Shown here one piece after another: positions 22,410 to 32,212 of a DNA stretch of 64,000 nt. Source of the stretch: a virus; IMG/VR virus record IMGVR_UViG_3300037011_001068, positions 41,757-105,756 of that record. One strand, given 5' to 3'. The first letter of the stretch is position 1. Every line of letters starts with the position of its first letter. The notes beneath the pieces were generated by a model that was given only the letters and a program-made list of their open reading frames with translations, was not told the origin of the DNA and did not search any database. Made by a program: the position numbers and the translations under genes.

Positions 22410-24933
22410 GCGAAGGCCTATTAAGAGGCAGCCTATCCTCGCTCCAGAGAATTCAGAAAATTCAAAAATAGACCCGCTGGGTAGCCAAAAGCTTCTCCGC
22501 GCTTCGTGCGCTTTTTTCGCGCAGGATGTCTTGGGGGGTCCAGCAATTGCCCCCTACCATGGGCGGTTTCTTGTGAGTGAGCATCACGAGGAATGGGATG
22601 ACTTGATAGTCCGGTATCTTCGTCTGGTGATTCTCGCTCCTCGGGACCATGGAAAATGTGGGCGAGGGAATGAGCTTCTGCTCGCGGCGGATGGATCTCG
22701 TGTGCGGCTGGATCAGTGGCAGGGGGGTTATCTCTGGGTGTATAGGGAGCAGGATCAATCTTTCGTTCCGGTGTACGCTCCGAAATCTCGGAGAAATGGA
22801 GTGCATCCTGTATACGCCGTGAGAACACGCACGGGGCGAGAGCTCGTTGTTACGGGCAATCATCGTTTTCTTTTAGAAGACGGTTGGAAGGAGACAGCAG
22901 AGCTCCTGGTCGGGGATCGGATTGCATTGGCGCAGAGGATCCCTTCCCCCAAAGGGCTTCCTTGTTCTAATGCTTGGATTCTTGGGTTGCTGTTAGGAGA
23001 CAAGGGGATTTTTGGGAAAGAGGTTGCAAGTAAACGTGTTCCAGCAATTATTTTTCAGGCGCGAAAAACGGATATAGCAGATTTTTTGGGTGGGTATTTT
23101 GATTCGAGTGGGGTGCTGAATTTTTATGGCGGAGGGTCGCTTGAATTCTGTTCGAGATCAGAAGGATTGCTTCAAGATGTGCAGCATTTGCTTGGTCGTT
23201 TTGGCATCATCGCGTCTTTAAGCTCCAAGGTTGAAACGCATATCGGAGAGTCATACTACTCTTTTCGATTGGTCGTTTGTGGTACTGATGTTTTCCGTTT
23301 TGCAGAGGCAATTTCTTTGCAGAGCAGCAAGCGGATGGTACTCAAAAAGCTTGTGGCGGAGCAAAAGAAACGAGGCATTTCTACTGAGTCTTCCGCTTCT
23401 CAATGGAAAGGGGATCAACCTATTTTTTGGGATGAGGTCATGGCGGTTGAGGCGCAAGCGCCCTGCATGACTTGGGCTCTTCAGGTTCCTGATACCCAGA
23501 CATACCTAGCGAATGACATCGTAAATCATAATACTTATTTTTTTGATTTCGCTTACGTTATTTGGAAAGCGTGGAGCAATCCAGGAGGAACAGGGTTCAT
23601 TTTCTCGGCCACAAAACCGCAAGCAGAGAGAATTTTAGAGGACATAAAGAATGAAATTGAGAATAACCCCAAGCTTGCACATCTAGTTCCGAATGAGCAG
23701 AAAGGGCGGAAGTGGAGCTCTGGGTACATTCGGCTCTCGAATGGGCATCGTATTTATGCTAGAGGCTATGGGTCGCGTGTTAGAGGGGCGCACCCTGATT
23801 ATATAATCGTGGATGATGGGATCAATGATGAATCACTTTACTCAGAAATGGTCAGAAAAAAGCAATCGGACTATTTCTTTACCGCTATCTCTAACATGAT
23901 TATCCCCGGTGGACAAATTTTAGTGGTGGGAACGCCTTTTCATTCAAGCGATCTGTATGGGGAGCTCCAGAGTAACCCGGAGTATGAGTTTCGGAAGTAC
24001 CCTGCCATCAAATCTGATGGTACACCGCTTTGGCCTGATCGATATTCTATTGGGCGACTAGAGGCCAAGAAGAGAGAAATTGGTACAATTCGGTTTACGC
24101 GAGAATTCATGGTGGACCCGGTGTCGGACGATATGAGTCTTTTTCCTATCGGGCTCTTCCGCGGGCAGCAGGTGGAGCTCTTCCATGTACGGCTAGGGAT
24201 GCCTCTGGATTTCTGGAAGCGGGCTGGTGTGATCCCTTACATGGCGGCGGATTTCGCGATTTCCTCGAACGTCAAAGCAGACTACTTTGTGATTTTCGTG
24301 TTGGGGCTCGACAAGTTTGGCAATCGCTGGATCATCGATATTGCGCGGCATCATGGGATGTCCTATCAAGATCAGCTCTCCGAGATCAATCGGCTGGGGC
24401 GAAAATACGAGCCAGCTCTTATTTTCCTCGAGTCTAATCAAATGCAGCGAATCTTTGGGGATGAGCTCATTCGGACTACTGATCTTCCGATTCGGAAATT
24501 CGAGACCACCGCGGCGAAGAACGCTCTCGATAAGGGGGTGCCTTCTCTTAGGGTACTCTTGGAGAATGGCAAGGTGCGTATCCCTCGGGGGGACAAGCAA
24601 TCGGTGGAGCTGACCGATCAGTGGATTGGGGAGATGCACGCCATCACTTTTTCTGAGGGCAAGGTGCATAGTACGGCTCCACACGATGATACCGTGATGG
24701 CTTTTTGGATTTGTGATCAAGCCATTAGGCACGGAGGGTTTCAGTTTACGTTTGGCGAGGAGTACGGGGAGCCTACGCAGGAGGGATTTCAGGAGCTCAT
24801 GCAGGAGCTCACGGGGGAGGACTCTTCCCAGAAAAAGGATGTAGGAACCCCGGCAGCCGTTTCGACGGTCTCTTTGGTTGACGAGGCGGTGGATATCGAG
24901 GCTAGAGGCTATCCAGAATTGGGGTATGTGTAG
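22372..24933 (+). CDS. terL: Terminase large subunit, interrupted by an intein
   Basis: 853-residue precursor; the spliced product would be 561. Walker A is split: APRDHGK (to residue 95), then the intein (96-387), then T-Y-F-F. The rest is a normal TerL: Walker B YIIVDDG near 477, the VVGTPFH coupling motif, and an RNase H-type nuclease with D627 (MAADFA), E687 (FLESN) and H771-D-D773 (HDDTVMA). It packages DNA into the prohead through the portal. The ATPase cannot work until the intein is removed. Confidence 0.95.
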   Translation: MDVQFSVKRKPVERRPIKRQPILAPENSENSKIDPLGSQKLLRASCAFFAQDVLGGPAIAPYHGRFLVSEHHEEWDDLIVRYLRLVILAPRDHGKCGRGNELLLAADGSRVRLDQWQGGYLWVYREQDQSFVPVYAPKSRRNGVHPVYAVRTRTGRELVVTGNHRFLLEDGWKETAELLVGDRIALAQRIPSPKGLPCSNAWILGLLLGDKGIFGKEVASKRVPAIIFQARKTDIADFLGGYFDSSGVLNFYGGGSLEFCSRSEGLLQDVQHLLGRFGIIASLSSKVETHIGESYYSFRLVVCGTDVFRFAEAISLQSSKRMVLKKLVAEQKKRGISTESSASQWKGDQPIFWDEVMAVEAQAPCMTWALQVPDTQTYLANDIVNHNTYFFDFAYVIWKAWSNPGGTGFIFSATKPQAERILEDIKNEIENNPKLAHLVPNEQKGRKWSSGYIRLSNGHRIYARGYGSRVRGAHPDYIIVDDGINDESLYSEMVRKKQSDYFFTAISNMIIPGGQILVVGTPFHSSDLYGELQSNPEYEFRKYPAIKSDGTPLWPDRYSIGRLEAKKREIGTIRFTREFMVDPVSDDMSLFPIGLFRGQQVELFHVRLGMPLDFWKRAGVIPYMAADFAISSNVKADYFVIFVLGLDKFGNRWIIDIARHHGMSYQDQLSEINRLGRKYEPALIFLESNQMQRIFGDELIRTTDLPIRKFETTAAKNALDKGVPSLRVLLENGKVRIPRGDKQSVELTDQWIGEMHAITFSEGKVHSTAPHDDTVMAFWICDQAIRHGGFQFTFGEEYGEPTQEGFQELMQELTGEDSSQKKDVGTPAAVSTVSLVDEAVDIEARGYPELGYV
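22657..23532 (+). other. Intein in TerL Walker A, degenerate LAGLIDADG nuclease
   Basis: 292 residues, starting with Cys (C96) and ending H-N before the +1 Thr. N-terminal splicing block has CGRGNELLLAADG, block B is TGNHRFLL, and the C-terminal blocks are TYLANDIVNHN. Between them ILGLLLGDKG and FLGGYFDSSG correspond to the two LAGLIDADG helices. In the second the catalytic acidic position is Ser (FDSSG for FDADG), so homing activity is probably lost. Splicing residues look intact. Confidence 0.9.
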
Positions 24934-24958
24934 CCTAGCCCTTTTCTAAATTCTGGAT
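24911..24958. repeat. Inverted pair of shortened dispersed-word copies at the terL end
   Basis: ATCCAGAATT (24911-24920) and AATTCTGGAT (24949-24958) are perfect 10-bp inverted arms with a 28-base loop, followed by TTTTC. Each lacks one A of the dispersed word. Could act as a weak terminator or a paired protein site between terL and the next gene. Confidence 0.5.
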
Positions 24959-24997
24959 TTTCGGTAAGCTGATCTCATCATTGGAGAGGACAAGGCC

Positions 24998-26029
24998 ATG
25001 CCAGTTAACGTCGTCAAGACACCGCGCGATGAACGGCTGTGGGACAAAGCAAAAAAGCAAGCGGAAAAGCAGGGGCACACGAAGGATTGGGCTTATGTGA
25101 TGGGGATTTACCAGCACATGAAGGGGATCTCCAAAAGCGAAGATCTCGGTAAGAGTATGGTTCTTCCACGGGCGGCAGAGTACCGCATTCCAGGTCAGGT
25201 GCCCACTCAGGCAGCGATTGCTTCCTTGGCCGGGCTCACAGCGAGGCCCGCGCCTATGAGTGAAGCGCGCTTCCTCGCGCAGAGTGGCCATCATTTTTCG
25301 GTCGATTCGGTGGTGCAGGGGCTCGGGTTGAATCTGCAGGGGCAAGCGTATTGGAAAAAAGCGCTTGAGGACATCATTTATGGAAGTAAAAATGAGCTTG
25401 TCCTCAAGCAGCGTTTGATCGAGAGGCTTATCCAAGAAAAGGCTGATCTCGGACTCCGGAAAGCGCTTTATGAGCGCGCGGTGATTCACTGGAAGGACAC
25501 GATCCAGAAATCGCTTGTTCAGGTGGTGCCTGTGGAGGAGCTTCAGGGGGAGGTACTCGAGAAGGCGGAGCCGCGGGGCGGGCAATATCATAAGCGCATT
25601 CCTCGAGGAGACGGTGGGTACACATACATCTATGATCCAGCAAAATACCAGGCGCGGAAGGATGCCCATGTGGACGGAAAAGAAGCGCGGAAGGGCCATA
25701 TTATAAGGCATATTGAGAAGCGGGTGCGGCGTGCAGGAAAGAATGGACTCCATATTTCGGAGCTCGCGGACTTGAGCACTAAGCATGGTGCGGATGCGGT
25801 CGCCGAGGTGCTGAAGGATCATTGTGACCGAGGTGTATTCGCGTTTGAGAAGGGGAGCGGGACTTTCACGCGAGCGCGCAATCGCTTTGTTGAGCGGCGG
25901 GGTCCGGTCGTGATCAATCTGGACAAAAAGAATCCCCGAAAGGGGAAAGGCGAGAAGCTACCGAAACCGACAACCAATTTGCCGGGGAGCAAGCCTGAAA
26001 ATGCGAGCCAGTATAAACCGAAAATTTGA
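24998..26029 (+). CDS. Virion-associated protein with C-terminal winged-helix-like part
   Basis: 343 residues from ATG. The opening KTPRDERLWDKAKKQAEKQ ... WAYVMGIYQHM is a conserved phage motif found near terminase/portal genes. Residues 190-215 (GGQYHKRIPRGDGGYTYIYD) resemble the tag-like segment also found in the next protein. Residues 240-290 (LHISELADLS ... CDRGVFAFE) look like a winged helix. Role probably in the virion or at injection; not certain. Confidence 0.6.
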   Translation: MPVNVVKTPRDERLWDKAKKQAEKQGHTKDWAYVMGIYQHMKGISKSEDLGKSMVLPRAAEYRIPGQVPTQAAIASLAGLTARPAPMSEARFLAQSGHHFSVDSVVQGLGLNLQGQAYWKKALEDIIYGSKNELVLKQRLIERLIQEKADLGLRKALYERAVIHWKDTIQKSLVQVVPVEELQGEVLEKAEPRGGQYHKRIPRGDGGYTYIYDPAKYQARKDAHVDGKEARKGHIIRHIEKRVRRAGKNGLHISELADLSTKHGADAVAEVLKDHCDRGVFAFEKGSGTFTRARNRFVERRGPVVINLDKKNPRKGKGEKLPKPTTNLPGSKPENASQYKPKI

Positions 26030-29000
26030 GAAGTTTGTCCTTGCCAAGTGGAAGCAGCAGATCCCCGGTGGTCGCTCGAGTGGCAAGACGCCAGAGGATT
26101 TCGACCGGGAGCAGCTCGACGCTGGCCGGAAGGTGGAGATGGAGCACACGCGGGACCCGAAGCTTGCTACCGAGATTGCGATGGATCACTTGGCCGAGGA
26201 TAAGGACTACTACCGGAAGTTGAAGGTCATGGAAGCGAAAAAATCGGAGGATTCTAGCTTGCAGGGTGCGCTTGAGCGCTCTCTCGCGCAGCCGGTGGAA
26301 TTTCTGGATGGCTGGAGGGAGCTCGTGCCGGAGCTCGGGGCGGTGGTGTGGGGGGAATTCCAGAAGGCCTTCGGGCCGACAGCGGGAGCCGGGCCCGCGG
26401 CCGGGGGTGGAGCGCGGTCGCACAAGTATCTGAAGCGGGTTCCGTACAATTCCCCTGATGGGAAGCGTCATTATCGCTATTTTTACAAGGAGAGCGGTAT
26501 GACGCGGGAGACGGAAGCCGGGAGCGATGTGAAGCTCGGGCAGGGCATGGTGCATGTTCAGGCGGTGACTCCGGAAGGTCACGTTACGGTACAGGAGGAG
26601 GGGCAAGAAGCGCGGCAAATCAAGAGCCACGAGTGGCATGAGACGCTTGCGAAGCACTACGGGGAAGGCTATTTGAAGTCGGCCGAGAAGCGGGCCCGGC
26701 AGGTAATGAATGCGGTGCTCCGGCAGGTGCCGCGGAAGCTCCTCCAGGATCTTTTGGGCGAGACCGATGAAGCGCGGCTCGAGGATTTGAAGAAACGAGT
26801 GCCGGAGGTGTATCAGCGGCTCGATGAGTCTTTCAAGCGTGCAGGGATCTCTATTTTCCGGGCGAAGGAAATTCTGGGTGATGTTCTGCAGCGGCGGGGT
26901 TGGGAGCCGGATGCGCGGGCGGTAGTGATCGGGGCGGTGCTCACTGAGCAGGGCGTTAAGGCGGCAAGTGGGTATCGGAGCACCATGCGGGCGGCCGAGA
27001 ATTTGGCCGGCGACGGGCCGGTCCATGCTCAGCATGTCCAGGCGGCGCTTGAGCTCTGGGAATCCCCGGAGCCGAAGATTGAGGAACAGGCGACTCAAGA
27101 AGTAGGGCAGCTCCAGGCGCTCATGAAGGAGGCTTTCCAGGGAGGTGACCGGGCCAAAATAGCGGCGGTGCTCGCGCAGGCTTTGGCTTTTTCCTCGGAA
27201 GCTCTCCAGCAATTGTCCGCGGCAGGAATTGCTTACCCTGGCCTTTTGCAGGACCCGGTTATCAAAAAGGTGAGGGAAGCGCTCCTCCAGGTGCCGGCGG
27301 TAGCTCCGAAGGAAGCTCCCAGCTCGGATGGATCGGCGACGACGGTGTTCCTGGCTGGCGAGGGCGGGCAGGCGAAGGGCATGAAAGCCCACTACAAGCT
27401 CATGGAGGCCGAGGAAGCGATTGCCAGCCATGATCCCTCCAACGGGTTCAAGGTGAATTCCAAGTACCCTGAGGGTGTCCAGGAACGCGCGTATCACCGG
27501 GATTTTGGAGAACAGGATAAGGTGCGGCGAAATGCCAAGCGGCTTGAGCCGGCTTTTCTGGTTAACACGAATCCAGATGCGGTAAATGGGCCCCCGCTGA
27601 TCACTCATGATGGGATAGTCCTCGGCGGGAACAGCAGGACCATGAGCATGCAGCTCGCTTACCAGGAGCAGCCGGACCGGGCCGAGGCTCTTAAAAAGTA
27701 CCTCGGGGAGCACGCTCATGAGGTGGGTCTCCAAGCGGAGGATGTCCAGAAATTCAAGAATCCAATTTTGGTCCGTCAGCTTGAGCCTGCGAATTGGAGC
27801 AAGGAAGAGCTGCAATCGTTGGTCCGGAAGGCAAATGAATCTTTCACCCAGGCTATGGATCCGAGGGCGATGCAGGTAGCGCTCGCGAGAAAATTGGATG
27901 ACAAGGCGGTGGAGGCGCTATCGAGCGCGATGAACGAGGAGGAGACGCTTTCGGCGTTCCTTTCGAGCAAACGCGCAGAGCCTTTTCTAAAAAACCTCCG
28001 GCGAGTCGGTGTGATCGATGAGAGAAATGCTAATCAGTTTTTCTCTAGTAAAGGGGACAAACTGAACGAAGATGGAAAAACGCTCATCACGTGGATTCTG
28101 GTTGGGCGGATGGTGCCGGACGGGGACCTCCTGAATGAGACTCGCCCGAAGCTCATGGAGTCGGTCGCGCAGGCGGTTCCGAGCATGATCCACGCGATTG
28201 GGTTCGGCAAGGGTTATGACCTATCTGCATCTCTCCAGACGGCTATTCATGCGTACAATCGGATTCAGGATAAGATCGACAATGGAATTTTGAAGCCGTT
28301 AGATCCGGGCATGAGTGACAAAGACGTGAAGGTGATTCTGGACAACTATTTTTCGGATATGTTTGGCGAGAAGCACCCTATCCTTTCGGACGATCGCGCG
28401 CAGGAGCTCTTCAAGGTGTTCATTCGGAAGGCGGGCCCCAAGCAAATGGCCGGGGTGTTTCGAGAGTACGCGGACCTTGCTTCCAAAAATCCTGAAGGGC
28501 AGAAGCAGCTTTTGGGGGAGAATCTGTCTCCGGCTGAGGTGTTCAAGCGATCGATCGCTCTGGCATCGAAGAAGGAAAGCAAAGTGCAAAAGGCTTTATC
28601 TGGTGTACGCTTCATTTTAAAGAAGGCAGCGGGGCCTTTTATTGGCCCGCGCGGGGGCAAATGGGAAGATGCAGAGCACAAGATTTCCTGGAAGGATCGA
28701 GCGGATTATCACGATAGGGAAGTCCAGAAAATTAAACGGCGGTTGAGAGAGCGGCATGGTGGCGTTTTTTCCGAGTACGATGGATTGGGCGCGACAACCC
28801 CGAATAAATTGTTGATCGAGCGCGTTAAGCATAATGTCGCGGCAATGGCAGCGAGGAATTATCAGCGGGAGCCAACAAAAGAAGAGGTGGATTCCGCTGT
28901 AAAAGAAGCCACTAAGAAATGGGCCCCGCATAATCGAAGACTCCACGGGGTTGAAAAGAGCTTGACGAAGGCTGGTGGTCCTTATATTGGGCCCAAGGGT

Positions 29001-32000
29001 GGGAAGTGGGCGGACGTGAAGCATACCCAGCATTGGGATCCGGACGCTCCCAAGAGTGAGAAGAAAATCTATGTAATCGACGCTACAAAGAAAAAGGAGG
29101 AGGCGAAGCCGGCGGAACCAGAGAAAAAGCCAGAGAAGAAAGAGGAGCTGAAGGGTGAGGAGAAGGGAAAGACTCGCCAGCAAATGCTTCTTTTTTCAAA
29201 GCCTACGGCGGCTAAGCCTAAGGAAGAGCCAAAGGTGCAGACTATCCAGGAGAAGGCCGCGGAGCTCGGCGTGAAAGCTAAGGCGGCAGGCCTTCCGGGG
29301 AGCCCGGGAAAAGATGGGGAGCTTATGAAGCTTGTGGAGAAGCTATCCAGCAAAGAAACCCAGGATGCTCTTGTCGCTTGGATGGGCGCGCATGAGAAGA
29401 CCCCAGCGAAGTCTATAGAGAAGCCAAAGGAGGAACCTGAGAAGCCCAAAGAAGCCCCCGCGCCGGAACCGAAGGCGGAGGAGCCTGAGAAGCCGAAGTT
29501 CACGCTGGTCGCTCCCTCGGAGAAGGCGGAGGTGAAGGACAACATGACGGCAGCGGACGAGAAGATCGCGCAAGAGGTTGGAGAGCACGTCTGGGGTGCG
29601 CGGAAAGATCTCTGGGTAGCGCGAACCTCTGCAGACCTTCAGAAGCTCACCCCAGAAGAGCAGAGCAAAATCTCGACTAAAAAGAATCTCCTTCCGAAAT
29701 GGGAGACGGATACTTTGCTGGATGATGGGTGGGAGCCTGAAGCGATCGTGATGCGGCACGCGATCGAGAGCCTTGTTCAGAATGCACCTGGGAATACTTT
29801 GGAAGCGCGACAAGCGTACATGGACGGCATTGATTTTTTGGCGAAGAGCTTGGAAGAGTGCAGGACGCTCGAGGATATCAAGGGCTTTCTGGCTGATTGG
29901 GAGCATCTCCTTTTGAGGCAACGACGTGAAGCTACCCTGTCTATCGATGAGGCAGGGAAAGCGGTGGATGATTATTTTGAACATAAGCTAGGTAAGAAGC
30001 CTCCCAAAAATTACAAAGAGCGGAAGGAGCTTGATGATCGTTTTCGAGAGGCAAGAAGCAATAAATATCATGCGGCGTCTGTTGGGGACGCTGATTGGAA
30101 TAAATGGCTTATTAAAGAGCAGGAAATTGATAAAGAGAGGCGGGAAGCTCTCGATAATCAAAAATTTCAGATTGATGACGTGGTGGCTTGGAAGCTTAAT
30201 TTGCCCAAGCATGATCTCACTCTTCGGTTTGAGGAGAACGGGATCACAACCGTTTATCGGGCAGATCCAGAAATTGCGAAAGGGAAGGATAATCCCTACG
30301 CGCTAATGGCGGCGGCGCTCGGGGAACGGGTTGTGAAAGGGCTAGTGCGTAAATATCAAATAACGCGGCCGAAAGCGCTCATGGATGCAGAGCGTAGGGT
30401 TCGGAAGATGCAGGAGCTCGGGAGCGAGGAAAAGGAAAAGGAGCTTTTCGAGCACCTTCAGCAAAAGCAGCGGAAGGGCGGCCAGAGAATGAAGCCCTTC
30501 AAGTGGGAGCGGAATGTCCCTGGGGAGGTGGATCGTAAAGGTGGAAAGCCTGTCACTGCGGCAGATCCAAAAGCGCTTGCTTCGGATTTCAAATTCAAAA
30601 ACGTGCAATTCGGGAATTGGGTGAACGAACAAGATGCGGAAAGCCACCTAAAAGGGGCGCATGGAGCGCTCTTTGACTTGTCCGATGTGCTCGGGATTTC
30701 CCCAGAGGTGATTTCTTTGGGTGGTCGATTATCGATTGCCTTCGGTGCTCGAGGAAGTGGGAATGCTCTCGCGCACTACGAGACCATGGGAAAAATCATT
30801 AACCTCACGAAGATAAAGGGCTGCGGATCCCTCGCGCATGAGTGGGGTCATGCGCTCGATAATCTCTTGACCGTGATGGGTAACCCGCAAGGAACAGCGG
30901 CTCATCAATTTATCTCTGGCGGTGTGACAGCGGGTGTTCCTCAGGCGGTATCGGATGCCATGGAAGGGGTGATGGGGGCGATCCACTACAAGGATCCCTC
31001 GGTTCTTCAAAAGCGAAATAGAGCGCAGGATATGACGCAGCGGTGGGATTCTCTGAGCTACAAGGAGCGCCAGGAGCTCCGGCAGTTGCATAAAGAAATT
31101 GGGGCAGCCGAGCAGAGCCGTTATTTTCAAGACGCTTCCGTGTTTTCCAAGGCTCCGAATAGTTATTGGACGCGCCCGCACGAGCTTTTTGCGCGTGCTT
31201 TTGAGTCTTACGTGGAAGATACGCTTGTGGAAGCGAATCGAAAATCAAGTTACTTGGTCTCCGGGACTCGGGATCCTTATGAGACTGGGCGGCACAGCGC
31301 GGCATCGGGGGAGGAACACGCGCAAACCTTTCCTCAAGGGGAGGAGCGCAAGGGCATCAACAAAGCAATCCAGAAATTGATCGGTGTGCTCAAGCAAGAG
31401 AAAGCGCTCGAGAAGGCCTTACAGGCGCTTGAGGCGCAAGAAAGGAACTGTGCTATGAGTAGGATACTTTCCATTGATGAGTACCTTGCGAAGGCCGAGC
31501 AGGGGCTTCCCAAGGGGGAGCCAGGGTTGACGGACAGCGAGAAGGACGGAGGTGAGCTCGCGGGAGTCGGCCAGGCGTCTGGAGCGACGAGCGGGAGCGC
31601 GGGGAGTGAAATCGGTGCGCCTGTCCCGAAGACCAAAAAGCTCTCCGAGGATGACGAGGAAGACGAGGAACAAATGAAGCCGGGCAAGAAGCCTCTGGAG
31701 GCCTCGGTGGGGAAGTCCATGGCGGTTCCCCAGCATCAGCGGGATCTGGTAGCGCATGAGAACGCGCAGGTGGTCTCCCAGCTCCGGAAGGGCGAGGAGG
31801 ATATCGTGGTCGGTATGGGGCAGGTGCTTCCGGAGGAGCTGGCGCCGGAGGGCGAGAAGACGAAATTCTGGACCCAGGGAGAAAAGGCCATGATCGTATA
31901 CTCGAACGCGCTCGACATCCGGACCGAGAAGCTTCTGAAGGGGGATGCCTTCTATGCGAATGGCGAGCCCTCGGTGGGCATGGGTAATGCACTCATGGCT

Positions 32001-32207
32001 TCTCATCGACGGTGCTCTCAGTGCGAGCGGATGCTTTTGAAGAGCCTTTCTGCGTGCCCACACTGTGGGTTTGGCGCGCAGCTCCTCGCGGTGCAGCCAA
32101 TGGCATTTGAGGGCCGATCGCGAATCGAGAAGGGAATACATCCGTTGCAGCCGGCGCGGCATGAAGCGGATCTTGTGCTCCCTCAGGGGACCAAAGTGGC
32201 GAGGTGA
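26001..32207 (+). CDS. Giant polyvalent protein: DUF5661, DdrB-like, LPD zincin
   Basis: 2068 residues from ATG (overlap 29 bases with the previous gene). Residues 1-75 match DUF5661 (VEMEHTRDPKLATEIAMDHL). About 480-635 match the DdrB-like ParB-superfamily domain (LGGNSRTMSMQLAY). Tag modules G-P-F-I-G-P-R-G-G near 876 and G-P-Y-I-G-P-K-G-G near 992, then a Lys/Glu/Pro linker. About 1180-1260 resembles LPD5 (VGEHVWGARKDLW). About 1534-1620 matches LPD1 with the zincin motif HEWGH (1613-1617). The last 250 residues hold a CSQC...CPHC ribbon and may once have been separate (see 31455). Such proteins are thought to be packaged and injected. Confidence 0.8.
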   Translation: MRASINRKFEKFVLAKWKQQIPGGRSSGKTPEDFDREQLDAGRKVEMEHTRDPKLATEIAMDHLAEDKDYYRKLKVMEAKKSEDSSLQGALERSLAQPVEFLDGWRELVPELGAVVWGEFQKAFGPTAGAGPAAGGGARSHKYLKRVPYNSPDGKRHYRYFYKESGMTRETEAGSDVKLGQGMVHVQAVTPEGHVTVQEEGQEARQIKSHEWHETLAKHYGEGYLKSAEKRARQVMNAVLRQVPRKLLQDLLGETDEARLEDLKKRVPEVYQRLDESFKRAGISIFRAKEILGDVLQRRGWEPDARAVVIGAVLTEQGVKAASGYRSTMRAAENLAGDGPVHAQHVQAALELWESPEPKIEEQATQEVGQLQALMKEAFQGGDRAKIAAVLAQALAFSSEALQQLSAAGIAYPGLLQDPVIKKVREALLQVPAVAPKEAPSSDGSATTVFLAGEGGQAKGMKAHYKLMEAEEAIASHDPSNGFKVNSKYPEGVQERAYHRDFGEQDKVRRNAKRLEPAFLVNTNPDAVNGPPLITHDGIVLGGNSRTMSMQLAYQEQPDRAEALKKYLGEHAHEVGLQAEDVQKFKNPILVRQLEPANWSKEELQSLVRKANESFTQAMDPRAMQVALARKLDDKAVEALSSAMNEEETLSAFLSSKRAEPFLKNLRRVGVIDERNANQFFSSKGDKLNEDGKTLITWILVGRMVPDGDLLNETRPKLMESVAQAVPSMIHAIGFGKGYDLSASLQTAIHAYNRIQDKIDNGILKPLDPGMSDKDVKVILDNYFSDMFGEKHPILSDDRAQELFKVFIRKAGPKQMAGVFREYADLASKNPEGQKQLLGENLSPAEVFKRSIALASKKESKVQKALSGVRFILKKAAGPFIGPRGGKWEDAEHKISWKDRADYHDREVQKIKRRLRERHGGVFSEYDGLGATTPNKLLIERVKHNVAAMAARNYQREPTKEEVDSAVKEATKKWAPHNRRLHGVEKSLTKAGGPYIGPKGGKWADVKHTQHWDPDAPKSEKKIYVIDATKKKEEAKPAEPEKKPEKKEELKGEEKGKTRQQMLLFSKPTAAKPKEEPKVQTIQEKAAELGVKAKAAGLPGSPGKDGELMKLVEKLSSKETQDALVAWMGAHEKTPAKSIEKPKEEPEKPKEAPAPEPKAEEPEKPKFTLVAPSEKAEVKDNMTAADEKIAQEVGEHVWGARKDLWVARTSADLQKLTPEEQSKISTKKNLLPKWETDTLLDDGWEPEAIVMRHAIESLVQNAPGNTLEARQAYMDGIDFLAKSLEECRTLEDIKGFLADWEHLLLRQRREATLSIDEAGKAVDDYFEHKLGKKPPKNYKERKELDDRFREARSNKYHAASVGDADWNKWLIKEQEIDKERREALDNQKFQIDDVVAWKLNLPKHDLTLRFEENGITTVYRADPEIAKGKDNPYALMAAALGERVVKGLVRKYQITRPKALMDAERRVRKMQELGSEEKEKELFEHLQQKQRKGGQRMKPFKWERNVPGEVDRKGGKPVTAADPKALASDFKFKNVQFGNWVNEQDAESHLKGAHGALFDLSDVLGISPEVISLGGRLSIAFGARGSGNALAHYETMGKIINLTKIKGCGSLAHEWGHALDNLLTVMGNPQGTAAHQFISGGVTAGVPQAVSDAMEGVMGAIHYKDPSVLQKRNRAQDMTQRWDSLSYKERQELRQLHKEIGAAEQSRYFQDASVFSKAPNSYWTRPHELFARAFESYVEDTLVEANRKSSYLVSGTRDPYETGRHSAASGEEHAQTFPQGEERKGINKAIQKLIGVLKQEKALEKALQALEAQERNCAMSRILSIDEYLAKAEQGLPKGEPGLTDSEKDGGELAGVGQASGATSGSAGSEIGAPVPKTKKLSEDDEEDEEQMKPGKKPLEASVGKSMAVPQHQRDLVAHENAQVVSQLRKGEEDIVVGMGQVLPEELAPEGEKTKFWTQGEKAMIVYSNALDIRTEKLLKGDAFYANGEPSVGMGNALMASHRRCSQCERMLLKSLSACPHCGFGAQLLAVQPMAFEGRSRIEKGIHPLQPARHEADLVLPQGTKVAR

Positions 32208-32212
32208 TAAGC

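Noticed and set aside
25914-27815. Open frame of 633 codons on the minus strand
   Set aside because: It is the mirror of the giant + strand protein, rich in Arg/Leu/Pro with no ribosome site or domain; the + frame has clear domains.
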